Part shown: one piece after another, positions 9,287 to 19,008 of the stretch
Layout: every line of letters begins with the position of its first letter
How positions within the stretch are numbered: position 1 is the stretch's first letter
Origin: Hemicentrotus pulcherrimus
Taxonomy: Eukaryota; Echinodermata; Echinoidea; Camarodonta; Strongylocentrotidae
Assembly (NCBI GenBank): GCA_003118195.1
Contig: BEXV01000575.1
Location: 87,137-112,232, forward strand
Direction: 5' to 3'
Length of the DNA stretch: 25,096 nt
Notes under the pieces: model-generated
The model's input: only the letters and a program-made list of their open reading frames with translations
Databases searched by the model: none
Told to the model about the DNA's origin: nothing
Position numbers and translations under genes: made by a program

Positions 9287-10528
9287 TTACAACTCCTCAT
9301 GATTAACCCGAGTATCCTGAGGGGGATCTACAAATCGTCCCAGGAAGAGGACAGCCTTGGTCCTGCGATCTCTGATCAGGAACAAGAAAGGATGATCGAA
9401 TCTCAGCCTGTAACGCTTACTAATGGACCTTTTCATCATAGTAACCCCCGTGGCAGCGGCCGCTTCCGTCCCTTCTTCATTCACCTCCACAAACGCCTTG
9501 TGGATCACTTCTGAGATGTGCAGAGATTGATCTCCTGTCATGCCAGAAAAGTCAGCTTTGGCAGCATCAAATGGGTCTGCCATCCCCATGGATTGGAGAA
9601 TGGATGACAGACTGAAGGTGTCTTCTAGCTTGAATCTTGGAAACCAGTACATTGCATTTTCAGGCTCAAGGTCACTGTCCCAGAAGTCTAGGACCTCCAT
9701 GGACAGTTGGTCCTCTACAAAGGCCAAGCCATCATCATCCCAAGGCAAGATGGCTAGCATGCTAAGGTCCTCACCATCATAGGGCATCTCTAGGACAAAA
9801 CATTTCCTCTTCTTGTCATCTGTCATCATGACCTCCCCATCCTTGAACATCATCGGAAGATGCGCAGTTCCCTCCTGCATCTTGAAAGCCCCAGGCTCGG
9901 TGTCGTCACGGTTGAAAGACTTGACCCAGTTGCTCTTGAAGTAAATGGCATTCACCAGGACAAGCTGGGTGAGAGAGTTCAGAACTCCATCAGGAAAGAG
10001 ATTCTGGATCTTATCCTCCGTCTCCTTGGCCACCCAATCATTGATCCTTATCCTTGCCTCTGGGGCTGCAAAATCTTTCACCGCCTCAAATGCCGAATTG
10101 TAGAAATTGCCAGTGTTGTCCAAGAACTCCTGCAGAAAGTCAGCACCCGCTTTACCAAAGAGCTTGTTAGCGGACTTCAGCGTGTACTTGTTGGAGGACC
10201 CATAGAGAAGAGCATTGAGCTGTTTGAAGGATACATGCAGATGCTCTTCTTCCAGGAGGTTAAAGCGGAGGACCTCACTCATCTGTGCGGAGGATGTCCC
10301 TCTAGCTCCAAGATGGGTCATGCCCAGGGCGGTAGAGACACTGAGCGGGGAGAAGAACAGGTTTTGGTCTGGGTGAGTTTCCCTGGTGGCACTGTAAAGA
10401 TGGAGGGCAAATGCGTTATTAGCCCTGGCAAGTTTTTGTGTGTGCTCGCTTACTTCTGTCGCTTTGACCCATGTACCCATTATCCCTAGGGCGAGCAGCG
10501 TCACCATGGCAATGTGAAAGCTAGCCAT
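9287..10528 (-). CDS. SERPINI1-like: Neuroserpin-type secretory-pathway serpin (predicted proprotein convertase inhibitor)
   Basis: A complete 413-residue serpin in one coding exon. Residues 1-23 form a signal peptide (MASFHIAMVTLLALG..., likely cut after VKA). Family motifs in order: FFSPLSVSTALGM (58-70), LVNAIYFKSNW (191-201), WFPRFKLEDTFSL (295-307), LHISEVIHKAFVEVN (336-350), FDHPFLFLIRD (377-387). The hinge EEGTEAAAAT (351-360) fits inhibitory serpins. Counting from it puts P1-P1' at R367-S368 with P4-P1 MMKR, a proprotein-convertase-like site. The last four residues, HEEL, match the ER retrieval pattern [KRHQSA][DENQ]EL; vertebrate neuroserpin ends in FEEL. It is expected to trap convertases or trypsin-like proteases in the ER/Golgi. 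I chose the start at 10528 because an acceptor (TTTGTTTCAG/GT) lies two bases upstream; the 25-codon upstream extension is intron. Neighbouring PDCD10 supports neuroserpin kinship. There is one cysteine (C243). Confidence 0.93.
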   Translation of the reverse strand: MASFHIAMVTLLALGIMGTWVKATEVSEHTQKLARANNAFALHLYSATRETHPDQNLFFSPLSVSTALGMTHLGARGTSSAQMSEVLRFNLLEEEHLHVSFKQLNALLYGSSNKYTLKSANKLFGKAGADFLQEFLDNTGNFYNSAFEAVKDFAAPEARIRINDWVAKETEDKIQNLFPDGVLNSLTQLVLVNAIYFKSNWVKSFNRDDTEPGAFKMQEGTAHLPMMFKDGEVMMTDDKKRKCFVLEMPYDGEDLSMLAILPWDDDGLAFVEDQLSMEVLDFWDSDLEPENAMYWFPRFKLEDTFSLSSILQSMGMADPFDAAKADFSGMTGDQSLHISEVIHKAFVEVNEEGTEAAAATGVTMMKRSISKRYRLRFDHPFLFLIRDRRTKAVLFLGRFVDPPQDTRVNHEEL

Positions 10529-10530
10529 AC

Positions 10531-11925
10531 CTGAAACAAAAAGATGAAAAATTGACTGTTTATGGAAGGTATAAGAATGGGGAAAGATTGTTATGATATT
10601 CATCGATTCGAACAGAAAAAATTATTAACTAATGAAAAAAAAGTATAAAGCAGTCAAATTTGTACCATCTAGTACAATTACATTTTGATGTAGGATGTGG
10701 TCAATTAAAAAAACATTTGATGGAGATAAAAAAATCATTGTACCTTGCAACTAATCTGTATCAGAATTCTGACAGACTGTTACAGCACCATGCATGGGAC
10801 AAGCGTTATGTCAAGAACAAAATACAATTTGTATCTGGCACACATGGAGGTACAAAGGTTATGTCTGAAGTCACACAAGATTCAATATGAAAACATCTTT
10901 GTTATCAACATATAAGCCACAAAAAGCTGTTGTGTTCTCATGCACGAGTTGGATTATTAAATAAGGATAGAGTAAATGGGAAAGAAAGAGGCATTTGAGT
11001 CGATACGACATAATGAATTGGACAACATTGGCAATAATACTTTTATTATTGCTTCATGGTTTTGCTGCTTATACCACCTTGTACATTAATGAAACCACTC
11101 TATAAATGTTATGAACCACTCCCATGCATATATGTACAAGGTCTCAAGGCATTATAACACTTGCCTAGTGCCTACACATATCATCATTTACACATGCATC
11201 CAAACTAATTCAAAGAACTCACAGTTTACCTTAGTTTTTCACACAGATGCTGAATGTAATTTGACTAGCTCCAGAACTTGACTCCTGCTGGCTGAAACTT
11301 CAGAGCAGACAACAGTCACTTCTACTGACTTATAGTAATGCCAACGCTAAGGAAAGCACCACCTAGCTACTGTATAACCTCAAAACAGTACTCAACCACC
11401 ACCCAGCCCATCTAGCTGTTCTATTATATTCATATTTTTAGTAATATTTGTACACGTGGATCACCCTCATAAGCTATACCGAGCCTGTGTGCTGGCTGGC
11501 CCGACCCATTCCATTCACACAGTGCGCACAATAGCCGGACCGAGGTTGGGTAGGGCTAGGCTATTGTGCACGATCATCCTTCCGTGTCATTATGTGCAAC
11601 GTGTTCGCTGCCACGCAGTTTGGAAAAGATAAAGTCAAGGAAATTTAATAAGCTGAGGCAGTGTAGAAGCACAGGTTAAGATTATGGGCAAAATACACAA
11701 TATTAAAAGACGCAAACTTCCTTCCTTGATGCATCAAGCAGAGTTTGAGGTCATGTTGGTTTGATAGCGCATTCGAAATCAACGAAGATTCACTTGACCA
11801 TGTTGACTGAGCTGAAGTTGCCGCGAGCTTGCGGCGGACCTTGTTCTAGATCTACTTATAATTCACATTCTGATTCTGGGCGATAAAACAAAAGCTAGAT
11901 CTATGATGACGATTCGTGATCTTAC
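10531..11925 (-). other. Candidate 5' UTR intron of the serpin
   Basis: The acceptor TTTTTGTTTCAG ends at 10531, two bases before the ATG. The best upstream donor is TAAAG/GTAAG, with exon end at 11926; a weaker one (CTAAG/GTAAAC) has its exon end at 11230. Either gives a noncoding first exon. No coding sequence was recognised in the stretch, and the + strand ORF at 10660-10890 looks like chance. Confidence 0.4.
11526..11569. repeat. Perfect 11-bp inverted repeat (hairpin) upstream of the serpin
   Basis: GCACAATAGCC at 11526-11536 and GGCTATTGTGC at 11559-11569, with a 22-base GC-rich spacer. It lies in the serpin's 5' region, within the intron if the distal donor is used, or upstream of the first exon if the proximal one is used. 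Confidence 0.6.
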
Positions 11926-11926
11926 C

Positions 11927-12270
11927 TTTAAAATAAGCCACATTTCTGCCAAATATCACTCGTAAATCCACGAGCATAACCCGAAACCGTATAGTGCCGA
12001 TGCAGTATCCACTGGCCAGTACAGTGCACAGTTTGGTCATGGAGATAAAAGAAGAGATCTCCATGGTTTGGTGTTCCGCCGATTTCGGACAAATCTGATA
12101 TAGGGGAAAGTCCCTTCCTGATCACTTTCACCAATCAGAGATCAGTATTTTCCCAATAGAGGAAAGCGGAACAGATTATGTGTTCGTGTATTATTCACGT
12201 ATATGACTGTTTTGTGTCAGTGATAGAGATGCACTCATTCAATAGATTCGCTTCATCGAAAAAAAAAAAA
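11927..12270. other. Serpin upstream region, candidate first exon and promoter side
   Basis: If the donor at 11926/11925 is real, a noncoding first exon of the - strand serpin gene would lie directly to the right. No TATA box or other core promoter element is evident. The two short - strand ORFs (11852-12134) lack family features. Confidence 0.25.
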
Positions 12271-13196
12271 NNNNNNNNNNNNNNNNNNNNNNNNNNNNNN
12301 NNNNNNNNNNNNNNNNNNNNNNNNNNNNNNNNNNNNNNNNNNNNNNNNNNNNNNNNNNNNNNNNNNNNNNNNNNNNNNNNNNNNNNNNNNNNNNNNNNNN
12401 NNNNNNNNNNNNNNNNNNNNNNNNNNNNNNNNNNNNNNNNNNNNNNNNNNNNNNNNNNNNNNNNNNNNNNNNNNNNNNNNNNNNNNNNNNNNNNNNNNNN
12501 NNNNNNNNNNNNNNNNNNNNNNNNNNNNNNNNNNNNNNNNNNNNNNNNNNNNNNNNNNNNNNNNNNNNNNNNNNNNNNNNNNNNNNNNNNNNNNNNNNNN
12601 NNNNNNNNNNNNNNNNNNNNNNNNNNNNNNNNNNNNNNNNNNNNNNNNNNNNNNNNNNNNNNNNNNNNNNNNNNNNNNNNNNNNNNNNNNNNNNNNNNNN
12701 NNNNNNNNNNNNNNNNNNNNNNNNNNNNNNNNNNNNNNNNNNNNNNNNNNNNNNNNNNNNNNNNNNNNNNNNNNNNNNNNNNNNNNNNNNNNNNNNNNNN
12801 NNNNNNNNNNNNNNNNNNNNNNNNNNNNNNNNNNNNNNNNNNNNNNNNNNNNNNNNNNNNNNNNNNNNNNNNNNNNNNNNNNNNNNNNNNNNNNNNNNNN
12901 NNNNNNNNNNNNNNNNNNNNNNNNNNNNNNNNNNNNNNNNNNNNNNNNNNNNNNNNNNNNNNNNNNNNNNNNNNNNNNNNNNNNNNNNNNNNNNNNNNNN
13001 NNNNNNNNNNNNNNNNNNNNNNNNNNNNNNNNNNNNNNNNNNNNNNNNNNNNNNNNNNNNNNNNNNNNNNNNNNNNNNNNNNNNNNNNNNNNNNNNNNNN
13101 NNNNNNNNNNNNNNNNNNNNNNNNNNNNNNNNNNNNNNNNNNNNNNNNNNNNNNNNNNNNNNNNNNNNNNNNNNNNNNNNNNNNNNNNNNNNNNNN
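12271..13196. other. Assembly gap (926 N)
   Basis: A run of N preceded by a poly(A) run. The ORF that spans it is an artefact of N translation. The satellite array begins about 230 bp to the right, so the gap may hide more low-complexity or satellite DNA. Confidence 1.
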
Positions 13197-13423
13197 TCGT
13201 GTACTATATCAATGCAGAAGTTTGAAGTCGGTAGGAGGTATATTGTCGGTCGGCCGACAAGTTTTTCTTATCCGCTGTGACGACTTCGAGAGTGACTACA
13301 ACTACAATACTTGAATTTTCTCGAAGAGTCACTTGCCTATGATATCAGCTAAAGAAATCAGAGGTTTAAAATTTTCGGGGAAATTAATTTCAAACAAGGT
13401 TTAAGATAAACCTCTAATAATTT

Positions 13424-14271
13424 AAGGTAACGTCAAAGCTTCCGCGCTTAGCGCGAGAGGGGAAAGCTGAATTCAGACAAAATTTATAGGGCTTATTTAG
13501 AGTCGAAAACGGTACAACGAATCGTGTTCTTTCTCTAATAATTTAAGGAAACGTCAAAGCTTACGCGCTTGGCGCTAGAGGGAGAAACTGAATTCAGACA
13601 AAATTAATAGGGCTTAGAGTCGAAGACGGTACAACGAATCGTATTCTTTCTCTAATCATTTAAGGAAACGTCAAAGCTTCCGCGCTTTACGCGAGAGGGG
13701 GAAACTGAATTCAGACAAATTTAATAGGGCTTATTTAGAGTCATAATGGTACAACGAATCGTTTTCTTTCTCTAATAATACGAGGAAACGTCAAAGCTTT
13801 CGCGGTTCGCGCGAGAGCAGGACACTGAATTCAGATGAATAGGGCTTATTAAGAGTCGAAAAACGGTGAGACCAATCGTCTTCTTTCTCTCATAATTAAA
13901 TAAAACGTCAAGACTTCCGCGCTTTGCGCGGGAGGGGGAAGCTTCATTCAGATAAGGATTAATAGTTGGGAACAGTACTCCGAATCGTCTGCTTTTTCTC
14001 ATAATTTAATGAAACGTTAAAGCTTCCGCGCTTTGCGCGGAAGGGGGGGGGTTGAATTCAGAAAAGGATAAACAGTCGAGAACGGTACAGCAAATCGTCT
14101 TCTTTTTATAATGATTTAATGAAACGTCAAAGCTTTCACGCTTCGCGTGGGAGGGGGGGGGGACTTCATACAGCTAAGGATTAACAGTCGAAAACGGTAC
14201 AATAAATTAATCATCTTCTTTTTCTAATAATTTAAGGAAACGTCTAAGCTTCCGCGCTTCGCGCGGAAGGC
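13424..14271. repeat. Eight-unit satellite array with an embedded hairpin
   Basis: Units are marked by AACGTCAAAGCTT-like starts at 13429, 13550, 13667, 13787, 13904, 14013, 14123 and 14239, so the period runs from 109 to 121 bp. Each unit has a short GC-rich hairpin (for example CTTCCGCGC TTT GCGCGGAAG in unit 6), then GAATTCAGA, then TTAATAGGGCTTA, GTCGAAAACGGTACAACGAATCG in variable form, and a T/C-rich stretch. Units 5 to 8 have longer G runs after the hairpin and are shorter. The array ends abruptly after the hairpin of unit 8. The 76-residue ORF within it is a by-product of repetition. Confidence 0.9.
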
Positions 14272-14610
14272 CCATCACCTACACCTCACCAATGAGCGCG
14301 CTTGTAAGTGATTCTCTTGCTTACTATCGCCCCTACCTTAAATAAGATCCTAGCTCCGTGCCTGCATTAAAATATATATCTATGATGCTGACTAAATTGA
14401 AGAAATAATTCGTATATTTATGTCGTCGAGGAAAATGACCATTTTACGCATATGCAAGTTCTATAGATCGTCCATAGGAAAAACAATTTAGCCTTATAGG
14501 ATTGAATTTTGTAGATATTGGACATTTAATTTTGTCGGTAATTAAAAAAAAAGGTCTAGCGACGCCCCTGTCGATGGATGTAAGGTTTTGACCAATCAGA
14601 ACGCAGGAAA

Positions 14611-14656
14611 CTGTACAACTATACAACCATACAACTATACGACTATACGACTATAC
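14611..14656. repeat. Short minisatellite (ACTATACRA-type)
   Basis: About five units of 9-10 bp, CAACTATA, CAACCATA, CAACTATA, CGACTATA, CGACTATA, in tandem. Noncoding. Confidence 0.75.
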
Positions 14657-15315
14657 GGTAATGCATCCATCGAACGCAAGACAAGAATTTTTGAGTGAAA
14701 TGGATGATTTTTTATAAAACTACCTGGCAGAAATTATGGGAAACTGCCGAGAAAGGCAGATATCTTCATAACATGCAATGAGATTTTACACCAATTCGAT
14801 TTTACACCAATTCCGTCTTGGTAAGTATAAACTTAATTATTACTAAATTACTTAATTACTCATTAAAAAGGCATGATTTTGGCCTCTCATCTGAACAACG
14901 TTACAAAGTCCTTTTGATAAGTTTCAGTAAAAAATAATATAACATACATGAGAAAATATCATAATTTCATTATAATACATTTAACATCACCAACGAACAA
15001 TATGGACTACTTTGTCCTTGGAGTACGTATACCAGACCCTTGTGACCATTAAAGTAATTAGGCATTTGGGTCTAACATGTTTGTATAAATTAACCACACC
15101 AAAAATAATATAGGGTGTTCTTAAATGAAAATTAAGTTTTGAAAGGTCAAAACGAGTTTGGTCACTACAACATCATAAAATAAATGGTTTTAGGACCCCT
15201 TTAGATGCTAGGCTTATATGAGCGGGGCCCTATACAGGTATAACAATATGGCAAGGTGAATAAAAAGAATGTAACTTATTAAGGGATGGAAATACTAAGC
15301 TACAGAATAAAGAAC

Positions 15316-15398
15316 ACACAAATACCCACACACACGCGCGCACGCACACACGCACACACCCCACACACACACACGCACATGCACGCGCACATACGCAC
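15316..15398. repeat. Imperfect (CA)n / (CACG)n microsatellite
   Basis: Alternating purine-pyrimidine tract of CA and CG dinucleotides. The CG/CA alternation is the kind of sequence that can adopt Z-DNA. Confidence 0.9.
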
Positions 15399-15933
15399 GG
15401 TGCGCTGCCAATAATTACTCCCGACTTTATTGCGTCAAAGTTGTAGGGTTAGGGGTTTTAAGGAAACAGTCAGGTTTTAGGTTAGGTTAGGGGTTTTGAT
15501 GAAGGGTTGAGGTATATCGTTTGGTTCAGGGTTGAAGATAAAAAAATTGGTTAGTGTTGCGAATAATCACGGAGCAATATCGTTGTAAGATCATTAATAT
15601 CATGGGCAATGTATTCCTACGATTGAATAGAAAAGGGAATCTGTATCGGAAGGTGCTTTTGTAGGTTATCAAGTCATTGACTACAAAAATAGGAATCCTC
15701 ACAAAAGAAAAAGAAAATCAAAAGCTTTTTTCACCTTTTATGAATTATGAAAAATCACTTAACCCGCACTTACCATGGAAAAGTATGAGCATAGCTCACA
15801 CATTTTATACAGTGACGAATTAAACTCACCTTGTAAAGGACAAAAATCCCGGACTCAATGCGTTGATGATTAAAGTGTTTTTTTTTCTCAAAAGCTATAG
15901 AATGGACTGTAAAGTAGAAGTGGATGCGGAAGA

Positions 15934-16121
15934 TTAGAAGGAGAACAAGAGGAATAAGAAGAAGTAGAAGAAGCAGGAGAAGAAGAAGAAGAAGAAGAAG
16001 AAGAAGAAGGAGAAGAAGAAGAAAGAGAAAAAGAAGTAGAAGAAGCAGGAGAAGAAGAAGAAAAAGAAGAAGAAGAAGGGAAAAACGTGTGTGTGTTGTG
16101 TGTGTGTGGGGGGGGGGGGGG
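15934..16121. repeat. (GAA)n tract followed by (GT)n and a 14-G run
   Basis: About 150 bp of almost pure purine (GAA/GAAG units, 15934-16083), then GT repeats (16087-16107), then 14 G (16108-16121). All frames of the purine tract are open on the - strand, which explains three overlapping long ORFs rich in Leu, Ser or Phe; none is a gene. The mirror-symmetric purine tract could form triplex DNA. It lies about 180 bp upstream of the start codon of the LDLa gene. Confidence 0.95.
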
Positions 16122-16297
16122 AGAAAAAAGAGTTGACGACAAATGTAAATCTTGTTCGACTTAAAAAACTGGGACGCCCTCGCTTGACTGAAGCCCTGAT
16201 ATACACTTGTGGGACTCACCGTGCGGATAAGTTGCTTTTTTGATCTGGAGGCAAGTGATCGCCAGAGTATGCTGTCCATATACCAAGTGGTAGAATC

Positions 16298-16391
16298 ATG
16301 GTTGGTTTTGTTAGTCTCGTGTTTACCAATCTTTTTCTCGGAGTCTTGCTGTTGACATTGAAGACACATGGACAACTGACTTCTGTAACGA
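16298..16391 (+). CDS. Signal-peptide exon of a secreted/membrane protein with an LDLa module
   Basis: The ATG sits in a good context (A at -3, G at +4). It starts 31 codons reading MVGFVSLVFTNLFLGVLLLT, then LKTHGQLTSVT: a clear signal peptide with a long hydrophobic core and likely cleavage after THG. The exon then breaks after the first base of a codon (ACG A/GTGAGT), a consensus donor in phase 1. The next exon I can recognise on this strand, 23373-23510, starts in the matching phase. Joined, the codon becomes ACG (Thr). The exon is too short for a normal ORF search. The protein family is unknown. The pairing of the two exons is inference from phase, strand and biology, not from a transcript. 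Confidence 0.5.
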
Positions 16392-17939
16392 GTGAGTACC
16401 TCGTTATCTAATAGTTGTTTCTTCCAATTATAATAACGGCTAAGTAATTCTGAAGTATGTGCCCATACGTTCCGAGCACTTAGTCAGATAAACACCATGG
16501 TAATAGCCAGTCCTTGTATACAATATCTTTTAAAGAGCATCAGCAAATGCAGACATGGCGGAAGAGAGTGGAAAATATTTATTAAAAAAAAATAATGATG
16601 GAGGAGCGAGGAGGTATACCAGCGTTCAGGAAAAGGGCGAGAACAGAAGATAAATCGCAGAGAAAGGGCAATTCAACAGGGTAATAATTTTTTCATAAGT
16701 ATGGAATCTTTCTTCCAATGGTCAGTTAGGGTATACAACTACTTTCAGGATACCTGCTATGAGTTCCCGAATCGTAAACCCCCTTATTTGTTTTCCATTA
16801 TTTTTTTTTTACTGAGTATGAAAAAGATTTGGGAAGACATACTGGAGACAACAGGAAAGACGTCTGGCATAATGAAAAGGGTTCACTGGGACTCATTCGT
16901 TTTTTGTTGTTGTTAATAAATATAAATAAAATATTATCCGTAACCACTTATGGGAACATTACACTCGTCATCATGGTAATGTTGTTTTTCATTTTGTTGC
17001 AGACAATACTAATTAGTAGGTTGGGATAATCATAAAACAGTTAGTAATCTTTCGCTATTTTTGTTAAAGGTAATACAAAGTTTTGGGAAATTTTGTAAAT
17101 TGGGTGGATAGTGATTCTATACAATTTTGATATATTTGGATGCCCCTTTGGATGAATTATAAGCACTACAAAATTTAACCCCTAAAACAGTTTTGCTTTT
17201 GAGAAAAATTGAATATAAAAATTTACCGGTGCTCCCGGTAATTTTTGATGAATGTCAAATAGCGCCTACGGCCGTAAAATAGTAGCTGCGACCATACAAA
17301 ATCTCAGAAAATGTAGTTGTGATACATAATTGCCAAACGGGATTAGCTAATCGGTGGATTCGATTTTAGTTAAGAAACATTGTTTATAGCTTAATTAATA
17401 TCTTGACCTCGAGATGGAGCTATACAACATAAAGAGTTTTTATATTTTCATAACTTTAGACTCAATTTCAACCGCGAAAACGCTCACTGAATATTGTAGG
17501 ATCGCCTTTGCTCCCAATATGTTCATTTGAAACGAATCATGACCCCATACCTACTCTTTGTATCACCTTTAAAGTCTTTGTAAAACACGAATCAAATTTG
17601 AGAATACGAAAATCACGTATGAAAGATATATCAGAAAGGCTATTGTACTCTGCATCATCAGACGGATTTATTTATGATTCTATCAGAAATTTGAAAAGAG
17701 GAAAAATAAGCGAAGGACAGCCTACATGACGGTTCGTGGTTTTGCTACATTAGCGTAATTAATGAGGCACTCCTTTAGCGCACAAGACATGCATTTTTAA
17801 CATCAATTTTCCACCCTACAAACAAAGGTCTTTATCGCAGTTCTGACTTTGTATCAAGATGATTAAAAAAAATAACTTAGTTAGACGGGGCCGAATGGTA
17901 CACAGAGAGAATGCGCTTTTATTGTTAGAGACCATGCAC

Positions 17940-18331
17940 TTAAAGGTAAAGGCCAGTTGTTGGAAACTCCCCCTATCAAAAAATAAAATGGAAGCTCTTA
18001 CTACCAAGCATGTGAAAGAATATATATTTTGACTAATACGCGATGATACACATTTTTCCTAAATTTTTACTAATTGATATATTTGGTAAATTATTAAATC
18101 TATCCGGAGCGGATAGATATCGCGCACGTGTCGCGTAGTCCCATTTACACCTTTCTGTGTACAGTGCTTGTAACTTTACCAAGACCGGGTCAAATTTCTT
18201 ATCATTTTGATGACTCCACAAACTTACATGCAGTACACAACAATACTTATAGATGATCAACCATTTCTGATCGATTCTACAACGCTTCTTTCACAATGCA
18301 ATCGCATGGCCAGAACTGACCTTAACCTTAA
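17940..18331. mobile_element. TTAA-flanked MITE, copy 2
   Basis: The left end TTAAAGGTAAAGGCCAGT and a right end ACTGACCTTAACCTTAA match copy 1 with one substitution on the left and a few changes plus a one-base deletion on the right. Internal sequence also matches, for example GGAAGCTCTTACTACCA, CATGTGAAAGAATAT and CTAATTGATATATTTGGTAA. TTAA is present at both ends (17940-17943 and 18328-18331). No coding capacity; the 75-residue - strand ORF is the counterpart of the one in copy 1. Confidence 0.8.
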
Positions 18332-18911
18332 AAAAACATGTTTAGCGTTCAGCCTTTTCGAAAAAAGGGAAGGACTCGGAGCCCCCCCCCCCTTTTTAAA
18401 AATGGCCTTACAAGTCTAAAACAGTTTACGAATGATTACTTTGCTTGAAGTATAAAAGTTGTTCTCTTCCAGCGCCTTTTTCAAAATGATGATTTGAAAT
18501 TCATATGAAAACTACTTTGTGCTAAAGTTGTTATGACTGATTTCAATATCAGCAAGCAACTCAGAACGGGCTCAGAACTAAGACTTTGTACTTGCATTTG
18601 GCTGTCAAAACCCTTGGTTGAACAAGACAATTATATAAAAGAAGTTGTTCTGTAAATAATGATCTGAAACCACACCCATTACAAGATGGGGAAGACGTGA
18701 GTTGTTACAGCGTTACCGTCTGTGGTGAGCTCAGCCCTGTGTCATCGCCTAGCATTAAACCGACTCCGATCTGAACAGGTTCACGTCTTTCGGATGATGA
18801 GCGATCCCCAGACATAAATAATCACATTCGTGTGATGCACTTATAGAGCTGGACATAGATTTTAAGACCTTAAATTTGTCCAAAACTGGAATTTTTTCAG
18901 AAGTTGAAAAC

Positions 18912-18932
18912 TATATATATATATATATATAT
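18912..18932. repeat. (AT)n microsatellite
   Basis: Ten or so TA units. Similar short AT runs occur at 1-14 and 8566-8590. Confidence 0.9.
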
Positions 18933-19008
18933 CTGACAAGATTATTCTATGAAAACATGTAGGGCCTATCGTGAAATTAATGTAAATGGATTTGCTACAC
19001 TCCAACAT

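Larger units (their letters stand above)
14272..15768. other. AT-rich intergenic region
   Basis: No gene was recognised. It holds a 9-10-bp minisatellite, a 15-bp direct repeat GATTTTACACCAATT near 14782-14814, a CA-rich tract, and scattered GTTAGG motifs near 15445-15495 that resemble degenerate telomere-type sequence but are too few to call. Confidence 0.5.

Noticed and set aside
9860..10489. 209-residue + strand ORF opposite the serpin
   Set aside because: Antisense shadow of the serpin coding region, with no recognisable family motif.
10529..10603. N-terminal 25-codon extension of the serpin
   Set aside because: It reads through a pyrimidine-rich acceptor (TTTTTGTTTCAG), and the following Met begins a proper signal peptide.
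12178..13314. 378-residue ORF
   Set aside because: Almost entirely N; the frame across the gap has no meaning.
13772..14002. 76-residue - strand ORF
   Set aside because: Lies wholly inside satellite units and shows their periodicity.
14700..14828. Possible exon ending at GTCTTG/GTAAGT
   Set aside because: Good donor but every ATG frame leading to it hits a stop within a few codons, and there is no acceptor with coding sequence.
15440..15535. GTTAGG-type motifs resembling interstitial telomeric repeat
   Set aside because: Only a few irregular copies; too degenerate to call.
15770..16375. 201-residue - strand ORF and three overlapping ORFs of 70-90 residues
   Set aside because: Most of the length is the GAA repeat read as poly-Leu, Ser, Phe or Arg; open only because the repeat lacks stops.
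17508..17729. 73-residue ORF with a partly polar composition
   Set aside because: No family resemblance, no upstream splice site or start context of note, and it lies inside a proposed intron.
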